In this document: piece after piece, positions 23,262 through 36,345 of the stretch
How the letters are laid out: each line of letters opens with the position of its first letter
Position numbering within the stretch: the stretch's first letter is position 1
Source: Unio delphinus
Taxonomy: Eukaryota > Mollusca > Bivalvia > Unionida > Unionidae
DNA length: 64,000 nt
Direction of reading: 5' to 3'
NCBI GenBank assembly: GCA_029339505.1
Contig: JAQISU010000180.1
Span: forward strand, 740,501-804,500
Notes under the pieces: model-generated
The model's database searches: none
What the model saw: the letters and a program-made list of their open reading frames with translations, nothing else
Told to the model about the DNA's origin: nothing
Made by a program: the position numbers and the translations under genes

Positions 23262-23312
23262 TGTTGTTGTGGGGATTTAACTCCAGTTTTCAGCACACGA
23301 CAGGCTATACAT
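23262..23312 (-). mobile_element. SINE family B fragment
   Basis: The string cagttttcagcacacgacaggctatacatgg resembles the 3' segment of family B copies (ttttcagcacatgattgactatacatg at 15785). Only this part is visible. Confidence 0.4.
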
Positions 23313-23721
23313 GGAATCGCATCACAATTTCTTCGAATATTCTTTCCTCTCTCATTTTGGTGGTGATAACATAGTTATATTCATGCATTTTAGGTAGGAA
23401 TTTAAAGGTAATTGTTTATTCTTGAGAATATGAGCTCAGAGAGTGGTCGTCTGTGTGTATTTCGGCGACAGTGCACATTGAGTAATAAGACCTTGATGAT
23501 GATCCGGATGTGAAATCTGTGTTCTTTTTACATGCTACTCTGTATACAGTGCAGCCCCTCAAAACAATGCCGATGAAACATTGACAAGAGCTTCACCGTG
23601 AAATCATCTTTGGATGTATTTTTGAGATTAATATATAATTTGTATTGATTGTCACACAGTGGAAAGGTCATTAAGTGAGAAATATATGCAGAGAACATAA
23701 AGTACAATTAATTGTGATGTA

Positions 23722-23906
23722 TGTCCACAATGCGGGTAGTATGTCTTGTTGGAAGACGAACTTGGACAAATCCCGGGAAGAACCATCTACCCAATGGCAG
23801 CTACTGGCAAGCTTTCCCGCATACATTCGCTGGCCTAGCTTGAGATTAGAACTCAATTAAACAGGACTGAGATATCAGTAATTTGTAAAAGCAATGCATT
23901 GACCAG
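23722..23906 (-). mobile_element. SINE family B, diverged copy (reversed)
   Basis: The core ccgggaagaaccatctaccc and ggcagctactggcaagctttc blocks match family B. The end gtaaaagcaatgcattgacca corresponds to the eroded tRNA-like head. An (ATGT)n microsatellite starts a few bases beyond the head end. Confidence 0.65.
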
Positions 23907-23911
23907 TTTGC

Positions 23912-23914
<3 letters not shown>

Positions 23915-23942
<28 letters not shown>

Positions 23943-24014
23943 TGTATGTATGTATGTATGTATGTATGTATGTATGTATGTATGTATGTATGTATGTATG
24001 TATGTATGTATGTA

Positions 24015-24064
<50 letters not shown>
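23915..24064. repeat. (ATGT)n-(TG)n microsatellite
   Basis: About 26 atgt units run into about 21 tg units. Tyr-Ile-His-Thr and Met-Tyr-Val-Cys repeat frames are artefacts. Confidence 0.97.
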
Positions 24065-24065
<1 letters not shown>

Positions 24066-24800
24066 GATACTGTTTTAAGAATACTGAAATCATTTTCCAG
24101 GTATAAGAAGTTTGGAGTATTATGAGACAAGCATATCACATAATGTTTTCATCAAATATCATGCAAATGTCTTCATGAAGTACGAAATCGCGGTCAAACT
24201 GTTAGAGTATGCATCATCAATAAAAACGTGATGTAGATCGTTATGTATCAGAATTAATAATAATAATAAATAATAAATAAAGATATTAGCATTATGCACG
24301 CTCATCTACATGTACCATTATTCTTTCAAGAAGCATGGCATAATTGTCATAAATATATTCGTCTACCCGTTAACAGTATATACATGTTAGTACCGTTAAA
24401 GGAAACAGCATATACAAGTATATATTATTTTTACATGCATGTATGCCAGTTAAGGATTCTCTTTATGGCTGATGTAAGTGACACGCAATTTACTGATGAA
24501 TATCTGGTTTTTTAATGACTATGAATGTGCTTAAGTGCATTAAGTTGCAAGCAATTTTGGATGGAATAAAAATATAAAAAAGTTTGTATGCAGAATTATT
24601 CAACTGATCATCTCAGATAGTGTCCTTGACGATTTTCGCATGTGCCACCCACCCCCTCTACCCGAAATATAATTGAATACGAACGTTCTGAACATATGTC
24701 GAGCAAATACCATAAGGTTAACTCGATCGACCCTCTATCATTATGTAATACATCTTCCGTATTTTACTTTTGAGATCTGATTCTATGAACGTCATTTATT
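24065..24800. other. AT-rich DNA with no recognised gene
   Basis: A short (AAT)n run is present at about 24255-24280. No coding or RNA feature is visible. Confidence 0.45.
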
Positions 24801-24808
24801 TCAGTCAT

Positions 24809-25240
24809 GAAGGTAATGTGTTCTACCCAGTAACAGATGCTGCCAAACTTAAAATGACATGCCATTTTCGATGATTCCATGGCGAGATACTGGGCTATTT
24901 TAAATAGGTTCTGGGCGTCGATGAGACAGACATAATCGTGTCGTACTTAGTTGTATTACCTGCATATCCCACAATAAGCGATGAAATCTTGTTTCCCATA
25001 GCTCGAACGTTGGATGTCGCAGTGAAAGAGGCGTGATGGTGACTTTTTATATTACTATATATTGATGGGACTGATTTATGTTGTCTATTTTAATTCCAAT
25101 TTTTTTTAAAGATAAAGCTGGAAGTATCCGCGGACCTCGAATATACAGATCTTAAGGAAGAAAGCCGAATATCATCAAATCAATTTAGAAACACAGATCT
25201 TCGACTCAGACGACGCAATAGTGTGTATCCTTATTTCTGA
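24809..25240 (+). other. Cluster of three coding-like islands, unassigned
   Basis: Three short plus-strand stretches look more protein-like than their surroundings: about 22 codons from 24812 (HEGNVFYPVTDAAKLKM..), 42 codons from 24908 to the TGA at 25034 (VLGVDETDIIVSY..), and 42 codons from 25112 to the TGA at 25238 (..RRRNSVYPYF). The first and third are preceded by pyrimidine-rich tracts ending in AG (tttatttcag, ttttttttaaag), as at 3' splice sites. They are not in one continuous frame and I found no donors joining them, so they may be exons of an unseen gene, pseudo-exons, or chance. I recognise no family. Confidence 0.25.
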
Positions 25241-26455
25241 ATTTAGTCTTATAGCTTCGGATACACCAAAAACAAATGTTAGCAATCATTAAATGCCAAA
25301 TAATTTCAAGAAAAAATACTTAATACATGTATGTGCAATGTTGTACATCAGAAAAATTCGCTTATGTGTACAGCCATAAATATATATAGTATCTCTCTAT
25401 GTTAGTCAACATGCTCATGACGTCACAAGAAGTTAAACAGTTCCCTCTCCGCGCCCTTGCCTATTTCCTAAAAGATTTTGGATATTTCAGAGAAAGAAAT
25501 TTAATTGCGTTAATTGATACGTGGAAAACGATTTAATAAGGTATTTTATGTGAAGAACTATTTACTATTCCATAAATACAGTGATAAAGTTGTTCAAGTG
25601 TATTCCTTAAGTTACTCATCGCTTTTATGCAACTACGAGATTGAACATTTTCACGTTTGCTTGATGATGAGAAAATAATGTGTCATTTCAGAAGAGTTCA
25701 TAAATTAGTTTCATTTACGGCTTTACTCAATTTCCGGTTAGTCTATGGGTAAAGAGATTTATGTGCAATCAGACCTTTTTACAATTCTGTATTTGGCAGC
25801 AACGATTTATTGCAGATGATAAATTCAATTGTTCGTGACATATGTGCTATTACATTTGCACAATCCATTCAGTCTTAAAAAGTTGTATATTACAAGTATC
25901 TTTAGAGACCACATAATTTTGGCTCTGTCGTTCTTTCTATACGTGTGAGTCGTATTTTCGGTTAGGCTGAAAATTATAACATTTGGAGGACTTGTACAAC
26001 ATGCATATTATAATTTTTTTTCTTCCAAAAGTTAAATCCTGGTCAACAATACCTTAAATAGTTTACTTGTAGTCTTTTTGAACACGTCTATTTGGTATTA
26101 CTAGGTACACTAATAAAGCATTCGCCTATTATCGCATCTCAGAAAAACATTTACAATGCTCCCCTAATTCTTAAAGGAAATTAGCTAGCAAGTAACGCAT
26201 GCTATAAGTCATTAAATAAAAAGCGGCACTACAACCTAAACAGAAAATAATATATTAAGGTCAACCTCTTATTTCCTTTTGCGTAAGATGACTTACTAAG
26301 AATCTCACAAGTAAACACATACGATTCCTTTGGTTCTGGTAAGGTTATACACAAATGCCAGTGGTTTTGTTATGATGCAACTATTTGTAGCAAATGGACC
26401 ATCCAAAACCTACGCTGATTTTTGGAAAGTCTGTATGCACGACATAGGTGAGGAT
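25241..26455. other. AT-rich DNA with no recognised gene
   Basis: Nothing identifiable on either strand. Confidence 0.45.
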
Positions 26456-26457
26456 AT

Positions 26458-26774
26458 ACTACTGCTGCTGCTGCTGCTACTACTACTACTACAACTACTA
26501 CTACTACTATTACTAATACTAATACTAATACTACTACAACTACTAATACAACTGCTACAACTACTATTACAACTGCTACAACTACTACTACTACTACAAT
26601 TACTACTACTATAACTACAATTACTGCTACTACTAATACTACTACAACTACTACTATTACTACTAATACCACTACAACTGCTACAATTGCTACTACTACA
26701 ATAACTACTACTACTACCAATACTACTACTACAACCACCACCACCACCACCACTACTACCACTACTACTACTAC

Positions 26775-26823
<49 letters not shown>

Positions 26824-26830
26824 TAATAAT
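26458..26830. repeat. Degenerate (ACT)n then (AAT)n trinucleotide tract
   Basis: About 300 bases of imperfect ctg/act/ata/aca triplets become (ACC)n, (ACT)n and then pure (AAT)n. The poly-Leu, poly-Val and poly-Ser frames across it follow from triplet periodicity and are not genes. Confidence 0.95.
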
Positions 26831-27093
26831 ATTAATAATAATAACACTAATAATAGAATTAATAACTTTCTTTTCTCACGATTATACATTTGGTTATGAA
26901 TGAATCCATCAATACTGAACGTAGTCATTAAAAATAGTATTTTAAAATTATAAATTCACGTAGATCCACATTTACTACACTGACACACTCACAAGTAGTC
27001 ATGTAACACACGCACACATATACTAGGTTAGAACGTATGTAAAATATACGTGTAGATTTAGGAGATATCAAGGTGGTGGGTGTAAGGCATCAT

Positions 27094-27094
<1 letters not shown>
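26831..27094. other. AT-rich DNA
   Basis: No recognised feature. Confidence 0.45.

Positions 27095-27095
<1 letters not shown>

Positions 27096-27165
<70 letters not shown>
27096..27165. repeat. (AT)n microsatellite
   Basis: About 70 bases of pure AT just upstream of a SINE head. Confidence 0.97.
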
Positions 27166-27166
<1 letters not shown>

Positions 27167-27172
27167 ACAAAG

Positions 27173-27345
27173 AGACCGCTCCGGTGGAGTAAACGGTTCG
27201 AGCGTACGTTTGGATTCGGGAGGTCGCGGCTTTGAATCCCGGCTGATTCATACTAAAGACATAAAAATGGTACTAACAACTGCCTCTCTTAGCGTTCAGC
27301 ATCAACGAGTTACTGTTAGAACTGGTCGGCTTGGAGTCACGATAA
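27173..27345 (+). mobile_element. SINE family A, copy 4 (truncated)
   Basis: The head reads ctccggtggagtaaacggttc then ggaggtcgcggctttgaatcc (B-box-like). The body reads atggtactaacaactgcctc, gttcagcatcaacgagttac and aactggtcggcttggagtca. It loses similarity to the family after about 27345. Confidence 0.8.
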
Positions 27346-27699
27346 TCTGTATGCATGGTGCGCCGTTATGTAAATTGCTGAGTGTTCCGTGTTTGTAGTG
27401 CGCTACTTTCTTCAATAAAACCAGTTAAAACCAGTTAACGTGTTTAAATTATGAAAGTATCTTATATTGATTTAATCAATGTGAGAAAAAAGACAGAAAC
27501 TCAAATGAGAAAACAGTCAACTTATCAACATGTAAAGGTGATTCTGAATAGTCACAAAAGACACAGAACTACTTTTTGGAGCGGACACACTCTGCAGGGT
27601 TGTCAGGAGTTCATTCATCCAACAATACACAGTTATATGTAGTCAATCTAATCACCGTCCAATGAATAAATACGTGTATTGATATGTGATAGAAATAAA

Positions 27700-27853
27700 A
27701 TATATGTATAGTATGTACGCTACATCAATGATATGCCACTCGTTGTATAAATGTTTCATTTAAAGGAAACTAGGCACGTCTCGTTTCCTTTAATAAAAAT
27801 GGTATGCATCGCGTGGTATATCATTGATGGAGCGTACATACTTTACATATAGT
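27700..27853. repeat. Long imperfect palindrome of about 150 bp
   Basis: The left half (tatatgtatagtatgtacgc, catcaatgatatgccac..) is the near reverse complement of the right half (..gtggtatatcattgatgg, agcgtacatactttacatat). The centre lies near 27777 between aggaaactaggcacg and its partner cgtctcgtttcctt. Pairing extends over most of the length with scattered mismatches. It would fold into one long hairpin: either a fold-back MITE or the template of a hairpin RNA. Confidence 0.85.
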
Positions 27854-28390
27854 CTGTAAAATCCAATTAAACTGGCATAAATATTTGAAAGTTAATTGTT
27901 AATTTTGAAAAACGATAAAGAATTTCTTAGCTCACTGACTGCTGCTCTGTATTCATAGACATCTTGTATACATATACATTTTGTATTTAATGTCATGGAT
28001 CAATACCGTTGCTAATACGGTGTAAATTATATGGATACTGATATGCAGTTATATATTCTGACACTAATGCTCAGTGCAGCCAACAAATGACAGCATAATT
28101 ACTTCAGTTAAAATGCATCCAAATAACTTTTTGTGGTTCCGGACCAAATTTGCCTTGATCAAACGATATTAGCCTTTCCTGAAAGATTATGTCTGGAGGC
28201 GCTTAAGACACCTCAAGCGCTGTTTAAATTTATGTGTATCTGCCTAGCATGGATAAATGTTCATGTTCGATAACGAAACAGTTGATTTTAATGGCAGATG
28301 AATGGAGAGGGGCAATAGTGTGATATAAATAAGAGTCATTAAATTTTAGCAACACAAACACATACTCTCTTCGAAATTCATTAACAAGAA
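27854..28390. other. AT-rich DNA with no recognised gene
   Basis: Nothing identifiable. Confidence 0.45.
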
Positions 28391-28393
28391 GAC

Positions 28394-28396
<3 letters not shown>

Positions 28397-28479
<83 letters not shown>
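28397..28479. repeat. (CT)n microsatellite
   Basis: Pure CT of about 83 bases, preceded by cattaacaagaagacgcat. The same preceding string occurs before the (CT)n at 34345. Confidence 0.97.
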
Positions 28480-28481
<2 letters not shown>

Positions 28482-31400
28482 TTACAAACATCAAACATAC
28501 ATTTAGGGCATCTGGTCGACATATTTCTGCTCTTGTCTCCAATAACCATCTTGAATGTATTTTGTAGCTAAGACTAGATTTATCGAGCAATGTATATATC
28601 ACTACGTATATTTACTACCTACCTGTCCAAGAGTATAATTTATATTTGCCTGGTTCTTTTATTCGTTTTAACAACAATTTGCATAATCTATTGAACACTA
28701 CGTCATATTCCTTTACCATGGACTGTACACGATAATATAATATATTCATTTTCTCTATGACCTCTGACACGTGTAATCATTTTTCGCAAGTTCTGGAATT
28801 CCTCTGATCTCTTTTGAGACAGATTGGACACGTTTTGTGCTCATTGGCTCCCATTCCATGGGATACTACTGAGATATCCAATCATCATCGTTTAATGTGC
28901 CAGATAAATTAACACATTAGACAATGTCAGTTTCTACAATTTTCAAAGATTCCAAATGTGTTCCATCTTACCGCTAAAAAGTTTGCATTTGCTGAACAAA
29001 ATAGTTCCTCTCATAACGATCATATTTAATGTTACCTCGACAATGAAAACTGTCTTAGTAATAATAAGCTGTTGGGGTGGATGAATGAAGGGTTAGCAAT
29101 TATATTGTTGTCCTGTTTTATGCACGGAATGAATCCACTTGCGAACAAAAGGAGTAAATCATTGATAAAAGAAAAACTAAAGGATGTTTGCGGAATCGTG
29201 TGCTGATTAGTTGAAAAGAAGTTATTTTATTAGAAATACAAAATACAACATTTTTGCGTCTTGCCTTTGCTGACACTAGCAAATCTTGCATCACAGATAA
29301 TAACACTAGCTGAATAATTAGGAAAATTTCATATCCGGTAAGTCGGTCTGATAGCGACTTAACTTTGTCTCTCGGGGTATTTTTAGAGCGCCGACAGTAT
29401 AGCTTCCATAATTTAGGGATTTGAGATTTGATGTTAAACATTCTGCCTCCTACTTGGGCACAAAATTAATAGGTGTATAATGAAATGTAGTTAATATACT
29501 GGTTAATGCTACCTTCTATTTAACTTAATTTTTCAAACATTTCATTGTCACAAATTATTGCTATTTACTGACGCAACAAAACATGCCATATACCGATCTT
29601 TTAATTTGTAAGTATTTATCAACCGTAACCAAGCCAGAGCTGCGTGATTAGCAGCATACAAAACCTCTGAAGACCCACAATCCAGAATCGTGACCACGTC
29701 CAGTTATAAAATCAGTAATATGTTTTTAATTTAATTTCCAGAAATTTACAAAAGAGTAGAAACTTTGGGGAAAAGGGACACAGATGAGCAAAAGAAGTAT
29801 TATTTAAATTAATTTTCTCCGAAAGTGGAACTTGTTAACCAGCTATTGCGTAACGCAGATTACAAAACGACCCTTAACAAATTTTGCTGCCAGCAAAGTT
29901 TTCAGTTGTTACATAATTAGGTGTCCGCAAAGGATCATGCCCAAACCAAATTGGGCAAAACGACTTTCACATTTTTTATATAACAATTTTATTAAAATTT
30001 CTAAAACATTCTTGAGACTTTTTAAACCACTGAAATGTTTTTTTTCTTAAGGAAGTTACACAAAACCTGTCTGCAATTTTCATTCCTCCTAATAATCGAT
30101 GTTATCAAAGGGTTAATCGCTCATCATTAGTTGTTACTGACTCGAGTCACCTAATGGATATAATTATATTTTTTCTTTCTACAATAACCCCTTCACACAC
30201 GTGAGCGGACGCACCCACGCACCCACCAACATACACATCAACACCAACCCACACACTCACTACCATCACACAGACACACTCACACACATAAACACACACT
30301 TACAGAAAATTAAAGGTTGATCCCAAAGGTTACTTTTCTAATGCTATGTCTGTGGTTCTATAATAAGTAAAAGAAATAAGCAGACCCAACAAATTTATTA
30401 CAGTTAGTGAATAATATAATTTACAAAATAGTAACAATGTTAAAAAATTAGAATAACTTACAGTTTTGTGAATTAACTCGCAAATAATCCTCAATGCTCA
30501 TTCACAAGTCCAAAAGTTTAGAATCTTCCGAATGAATTCTAATATTGCATGTGCTGATGTACCAAGAGACTTGATGTATCACAAGTGGCGCTTAAGTTCC
30601 AAAAGTCACTGAGCACTTTGTAAGTCGAATGAGTAATTAAATAAACGATTCCTCTAAAATTATATATGAACACAACAGTAAATGATTTGACAGACTGAAC
30701 TCTAAACATGAATCAACGATTGATTAACTCGAACTATCTATTATAACTAATTTTAAGCGGAAAGATTTCACTAATTTATACAGAATGTCTGTTCTTAAAT
30801 TTAAATTCAAATAAGCAACTTTGAAACAAGTGACAATAATCGGATAGACTCAACCCTTTGCAAAGATAATAGTCATATAGCCATAACTGTACCTTCAGCC
30901 ACGGGCAAAGGTCAAGCACACAATATAAACCAAATATACATAACATCTCCAAGCTCAAACTGGGCTGATAAATGACAGACAATTCCAATTCTGGATAATC
31001 TAAAAAAATATATTATCAGGTGTTATCACAGCTTATAACTGGAATACTTCCTTTGGAGTTGATGATGCCTTGAAGACATTTTGGAATTTTGGAATGCTTA
31101 CTATGCATCAAAACCTTACGATCCCTTTGGCAACGACTTGACAGATATGAACGAGTTTGATTTTAAAATATTTTCCACTAGCATCATGGCAAGAACAATA
31201 TTCATCAAAATATTGATATATCCCTCAATATTATTATTTTACAATTTACGTTTCGACTGATGCGTGAGAGAGTGATTACAGAAAACAAATGAAAATTGCT
31301 TTAGGCCTACCCATTCCATCTTTTCCTTTTTTCAAGAGCTGTCAGTCATTCAAGAATGGGGAAAAAGATAGCGTAGAGAAAGCCTATTTCATAGCAACAA

Positions 31401-34340
31401 TGTATGAGAATATTTTCAAATGTAAATTATTATAATGTACCGGGCATGTAAATGAGGATAACCCTGTTTTCATGACAATCACATGTCAATTATCATAAAC
31501 TGTGATACGGCAGATGTTAGTGTTTTATTAACAACTAAAGTGGTTAAATAAAATAAGGCGCGTATAAATGCTCCAACTAAATAAGCGTATCATGTACTTT
31601 GTAGCAAACTTTGTATGCAAGATTAGATAATGGCTCTCATTCAAAGCAAACCACAAACTGAATCTGCAATTTGTCTATCGCGAAAGAACGCAGCAATTCC
31701 AGTCAAGGCATGTCTTTATTAAATGCAAATGAAAACATACTGATCATGAGTTTATTGATTGCTCTAAGGTATATTGTATTGATTTGTTAGTCTGTCCAAC
31801 ATTTTTGCAATGTGTTGCATCTTTATTTGCTCCACGATTTGTGTATGTAACATAGCTTGCCATTTTCAGAACTCATTAGTCAGATTTTTCATATTTGACT
31901 GAAAGTTAAATGCGCATCGGAGACTAAGCTAATATTTGCACTGAATTATAATCTGGTGCAAGTGTGAAATTATTAGTTTCGTGATGTCCAGCCATTAGAT
32001 GATTAGAGATTATAATGTAGCATTTGCGCGTTTGTAAACTTTTCAGTTGACAAAGACTGTTGTCTTGAGATCCTTGGAGATACGGTAAATCAATGGACTT
32101 CAAGCTATGCTCACATAAGTGTATGATTTGCTCGATAGAAAGATCAGTGTGTTGTAATAATACCACTACCATAACGCTGTACCTATGGTGCTAAATGTCA
32201 TCTGGAGAAAACCGTACGATATGATAACTGCATCCCACTGAATTAGGTTTTATTGTCTGCAATCGTTTCGTTGCAATAATTTTAATGGAACATCTCAAGA
32301 TTGTCCCTCATACGTTGGAGGAAATATCACAATATACAGATGACGTCACAATGTAGCACACATGAACCACCTAACATAGTCTCGTTATTTATGTTTCCTT
32401 TTTCATCGGATATGAACTTATGATAAGATAAGATACGATAGATTCGGTCCATGAGCTTGGGTACAAATACACGAAGACTATTGATTTGGGGTTTTATGAC
32501 GCTGCAGTCAAAACAGCATAATAGGTGCGATATTTTTCTGAAAGATTATGAACTATTAGGAGCGTGCGAGATACGCTTAGATAAATATTGACGTCGTATA
32601 GATGGTCTCATAAGGTCATCATTACGTCATTTAGAGCTGCGCAGTTATCGTTGATTTTGCAAGAGCGGGTATGATTTAAACAGAAGGGTCTCAACATATG
32701 AGTACAAGATACCGAAACACTTCTGGAACAAGAGGATTGCCAGTGAAATCGCTGGTTTATTTACAAGTAAAGATAACTAGATACAGCGCTGGAGTAAAGA
32801 GAGGGGCGCCGGTTTACCGTGTATTAAATATATGTTTAAGTAAACCCTATATATGTAAAATCCGTGTTTTACTTATCCTAATATAACTATAATAATTATA
32901 CACATACAAAAGACAGTTTAAGAACGGCTTTCAGGGTGTATCAGTCACTATAAATATTAAGTTTTTTGTATGTTTCTTTATGAGTCCCTGAATTGGTAGA
33001 CTAACGAGAAAAAATGCTACATATTCTGAAATAATGAATTCATGTGCTTAGAGGCAGTGCTTCGGGAGAATGTAGATATAATCTCTTGATCTCATGTTTG
33101 GAACATCGAGAACTGAATAGCTTTATTGAACAGTCTGTGACACAGTCTAGTTCAGTTTGACTGGCTTAATATAACTCATATTCAATGAGAAACAAATAAA
33201 TTACTACTTGCGTAGACACGATATAAATTTATTTCATTACATCCAAGAAAGCAACAGTGTCAAATTTACATAAAACCTTACACAAAACCATAGAATAGAA
33301 CAGTAATCACTCAAATCAGACAAAAGCCAGATACAGGCTGAATGGTTTTCCAATGAAAAACCCTTGGCTCCTGAAACGAATTATTGCTGCCATAGGAGAG
33401 TAGGACAATTACATGGAATTGACGATGTTATGACAATCTTATTGGCAGCTTGAATAAATTTCAGTGATCAAATTTAGCGAAGGGGCAAATAAATTAACAT
33501 GATGTAAGATACTTGTATTTATCTGTCAAAATCATCGTTTGAGTAAATGTTAAAAATTGACAAAATTCAAACACACAACCCATTGATTCGGAGTTCGGCA
33601 CTCTACAATCCTCCCAAATGGCTGAACACGTTAACAATATTGCCATCGCAGCTCCTAAGATGTCGATCAAAATAAATTTTTAAAACAAAATTAGTTTTTA
33701 ATTTGTGTAAAGATCTTAATTTTGGTATCCCTTTTCACAAATTTTGAACATGTTGATAAACACGGGTGCTTTGGGAGATTTAGTCTTTTTCCACCGCAGA
33801 AATGAAATCATCGAATAATTGAATGATTCGCCATTTACTTTAATACAGACATATTAGGTAGCAGTGTCCAATACCAAAATTTTGTATTTTATGTGATGTA
33901 TCGGTTGTTTGCCGTTATTAAACACACATACACACACACACACTTATCACAGATATACAACCCACATGGGCGTCTGTGTCTATTCTTAATACAGTCTTTC
34001 CGTGATCGGCACAGATTGTGGGCTGGGTGAGACAAAGCGTAGGAGCACGGTGATATATATCGTATACTCTAACTAGTTTTTGATCGTCACATTCCGTATG
34101 CTGTACCAATATATCGGCGTCTGTAGATATGGTTGACAACAAGATAATAAGGCCGTCAACTCCATAAAAATGGTAACAGATGACTGAAAATGGAGTTTGT
34201 AAACTATTAAATAATGCTGACAAATATTAGAAAGGTATATATGTTCTTTGCTTCTTAACATATTAAACAGAACCATTCCTACAAAATGTTTCTTTATTCG
34301 ATATTCATTAACAAGAAGACGCATATTTTTATATTCCGTG
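28480..34340. other. AT-rich DNA with no recognised gene
   Basis: A CA-rich patch lies at 30190-30300. Open frames at 29118-29441 and 31924-32172 (minus) have mixed composition but no recognised motif or splice support. I see no RNA gene or mobile-element end in this 5.8 kb. Confidence 0.4.
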
Positions 34341-34342
34341 GT

Positions 34343-34344
<2 letters not shown>

Positions 34345-34395
<51 letters not shown>
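34345..34395. repeat. (CT)n microsatellite
   Basis: About 25 CT units. The sequence just before (attcattaacaagaagacgc) also stands before the (CT)n at 28397, so the two loci share a repeat-derived flank. Confidence 0.97.
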
Positions 34396-34398
<3 letters not shown>

Positions 34399-35155
34399 CA
34401 CGGCACGTGTGTCTGATACTTTAGGTTGAAGATTTTCCCCCAAAAAATATTCAGAACAGTAGCTGCATCATGCATTGCTCCGTACGTTTCATTTGTACAA
34501 AATAGCTATGGCATTCTGGAAATAAGGGTATGTCTTGCATACATGAAGGCATATTAAGAATTGTAGTCGTATTCATTCATTCCAAACGATCCAAGGGGGT
34601 GGATATTTGATTCAGTCTTCTTCCGGTTAAACGTTATGGTTTATTTCATCAGTCTACAAGTGAAAAACTGAATCTTCACCTCATATTCAAACAGTGTTTT
34701 CATCAATAAAATCTCCATCAACATGTTTTGATTCGTGCAAGTGAAACACCTGGTCAGACATATTATTCGTTTAAGATAATAATTAACCACAAAGGAATGT
34801 TAAAAACAACTAAAAGCCACGATATAGATGCATTCATGACTATGATAAACGAAGCATCCTACATATTTGAATAAACTACATACGATTAGCCTTTTGTTTT
34901 TAACTTTTATATATTTTATTTTTTTTAAAAATATTAATCGGTACAATACATGTATTAAAGTATGATTACTTTTTATTATCGTGTTTTCTACTCTGTTTTT
35001 GTTTTCTTCATAATTTCCTTCATTTACATTGTATACTAATATTATAACTTTGTTCCATTCATCCAAGGATTTGCTTCACTCCAGGAACACTTTTTAAAAT
35101 GAAGGTATTGGAACACCCTGTCTATAGGCAGTACATGAGAAAAATCTCTTGCTAC
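34396..35155. other. AT-rich DNA with no recognised gene
   Basis: Nothing identifiable. Confidence 0.45.
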
Positions 35156-35159
35156 CCAG

Positions 35160-35480
35160 AGAACTGTACGAAGATCAAAAGTGCAAACGGATTGGTACAA
35201 ACATAACTGAAAGCTGTACGAAGATGAAAAGTGCAAACGGATTGGTACAAACATAACTGCAAGCTGTACGAAGATGAAAAGTGCAAACGTATTGGTACAA
35301 ACATAACTGCAAGCTGTACGAAGATGAAAAGTGCAAACGGATTGGTACAAACATAACTGCAAGCTGTACGAAGATGAAAAGTGCAAACGGATTGGTACAA
35401 ACATAACTGCAAGCTGTACGAAGATGAAAAGTGCAAAACGGATTGGTACACACATAACTGAAAGTTGTACGAGGATGATA
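35160..35480. repeat. 50-bp tandem array, about 6.4 copies
   Basis: Unit gctgtacgaagatgaaaagt then gcaaacggattggtacaaac then ataactgcaa. Copies are nearly identical. The last has an extra a (gcaaaacgg) and the first and last carry aaag for caag. The unit contains no stop on the minus strand in any phase, so three overlapping minus-strand frames stay open. None is a gene. Confidence 0.97.
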
Positions 35481-36260
35481 CGGCACACTTAGAAAAGTAT
35501 TAGGATAAGACCAAAAAGATAAGAAATATGTCTTACATAAGGTACATCACTGCCAGAACAAACTATTGGGGAAATGTAGTTTGAAAAATTATTTAAAATG
35601 TTCGCTAATTCTTTGATAGTGGAGATAAAGAAATAATTTCATAATTAGCATACAAACAATTGTTTTAAAAATATTAAGCAGGTCGGTGAAATAGTATTTT
35701 TGACTAATAGCATGACTATTTGCTTCTTTGTTTCATACTTGTGAATACATTTGATTTTGTTATGAATCTTTTTCCATTAGAATGAATTTGAAGATAAAAA
35801 CACTAATATTTATAAAGAATATGTTCCTTATGTTGATATATATATTCATTTTAATATTAATATTTAATTTGATGGCATACTTCTCTTTGTGATTTCTTAT
35901 GAAACGTTTTGAGTATTTAAAGATACTACAATATTAACAAACCTTAATGCAATCGATTTCTTCCTAATCATTTTAGGATAATGATTTCAAAGCAAATCGT
36001 ATCGACCCTTTTTTTTTCAGCAGAAGATATAGAGTTGCTTCAACATAAAAGCTAATCGGATTATTTGATTCGTTTTGAGTTGACTTGCCAAAATTATGCT
36101 TCAAATTTTGCCTAAAGCAGTCTCTATTTACACAGTTCCAATAATACTCTAACAGTAAAACGTCAGATCAACACGTTTAGTCAATCCAGTCCAAAATGGA
36201 ACTTTGAATGACCTGATACTATAAATACCAGTCAGTTCTGAAGAGTAGCACTGACTTCAA
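35481..36260. other. AT-rich DNA downstream of the GPCR gene
   Basis: No recognised feature other than the poly(A) signal at 36273-36278, which lies just outside. Confidence 0.45.
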
Positions 36261-36272
36261 AAGACTTGTCGT

Positions 36273-36278
36273 TTTATT
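36273..36278 (-). terminator. Poly(A) signal of the GPCR gene
   Basis: The plus strand reads tttatt, so the minus strand reads AATAAA, 68 bases past the stop codon of exon 3. Its position fits a short 3' UTR. Confidence 0.6.
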
Positions 36279-36345
36279 AATCACTATTTCTTTCTACCTT
36301 CGGCACAAATATTAGAAAAATCCCTAAATCAGTCATAGTGACTGA

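Noticed and set aside
26330..26928. Poly-Leu, poly-Val and poly-Ser ORFs
   Set aside because: Trinucleotide repeat tract read in three frames.
31924..32172. 82-codon minus-strand ORF
   Set aside because: Protein-like composition but no motif, no splice sites and no neighbours to support it.
33560..33630. Possible tRNA-like head on the minus strand (..gggttgtgtgtttgaattt..)
   Set aside because: B-box similarity is weak, no A box at the right distance, and no SINE body of family A or B follows.
35042..35488. Three overlapping minus-strand ORFs with VCTNPFALFIF-type repeats
   Set aside because: All three frames of the same 50-bp satellite are open; no gene is open in three frames at once.
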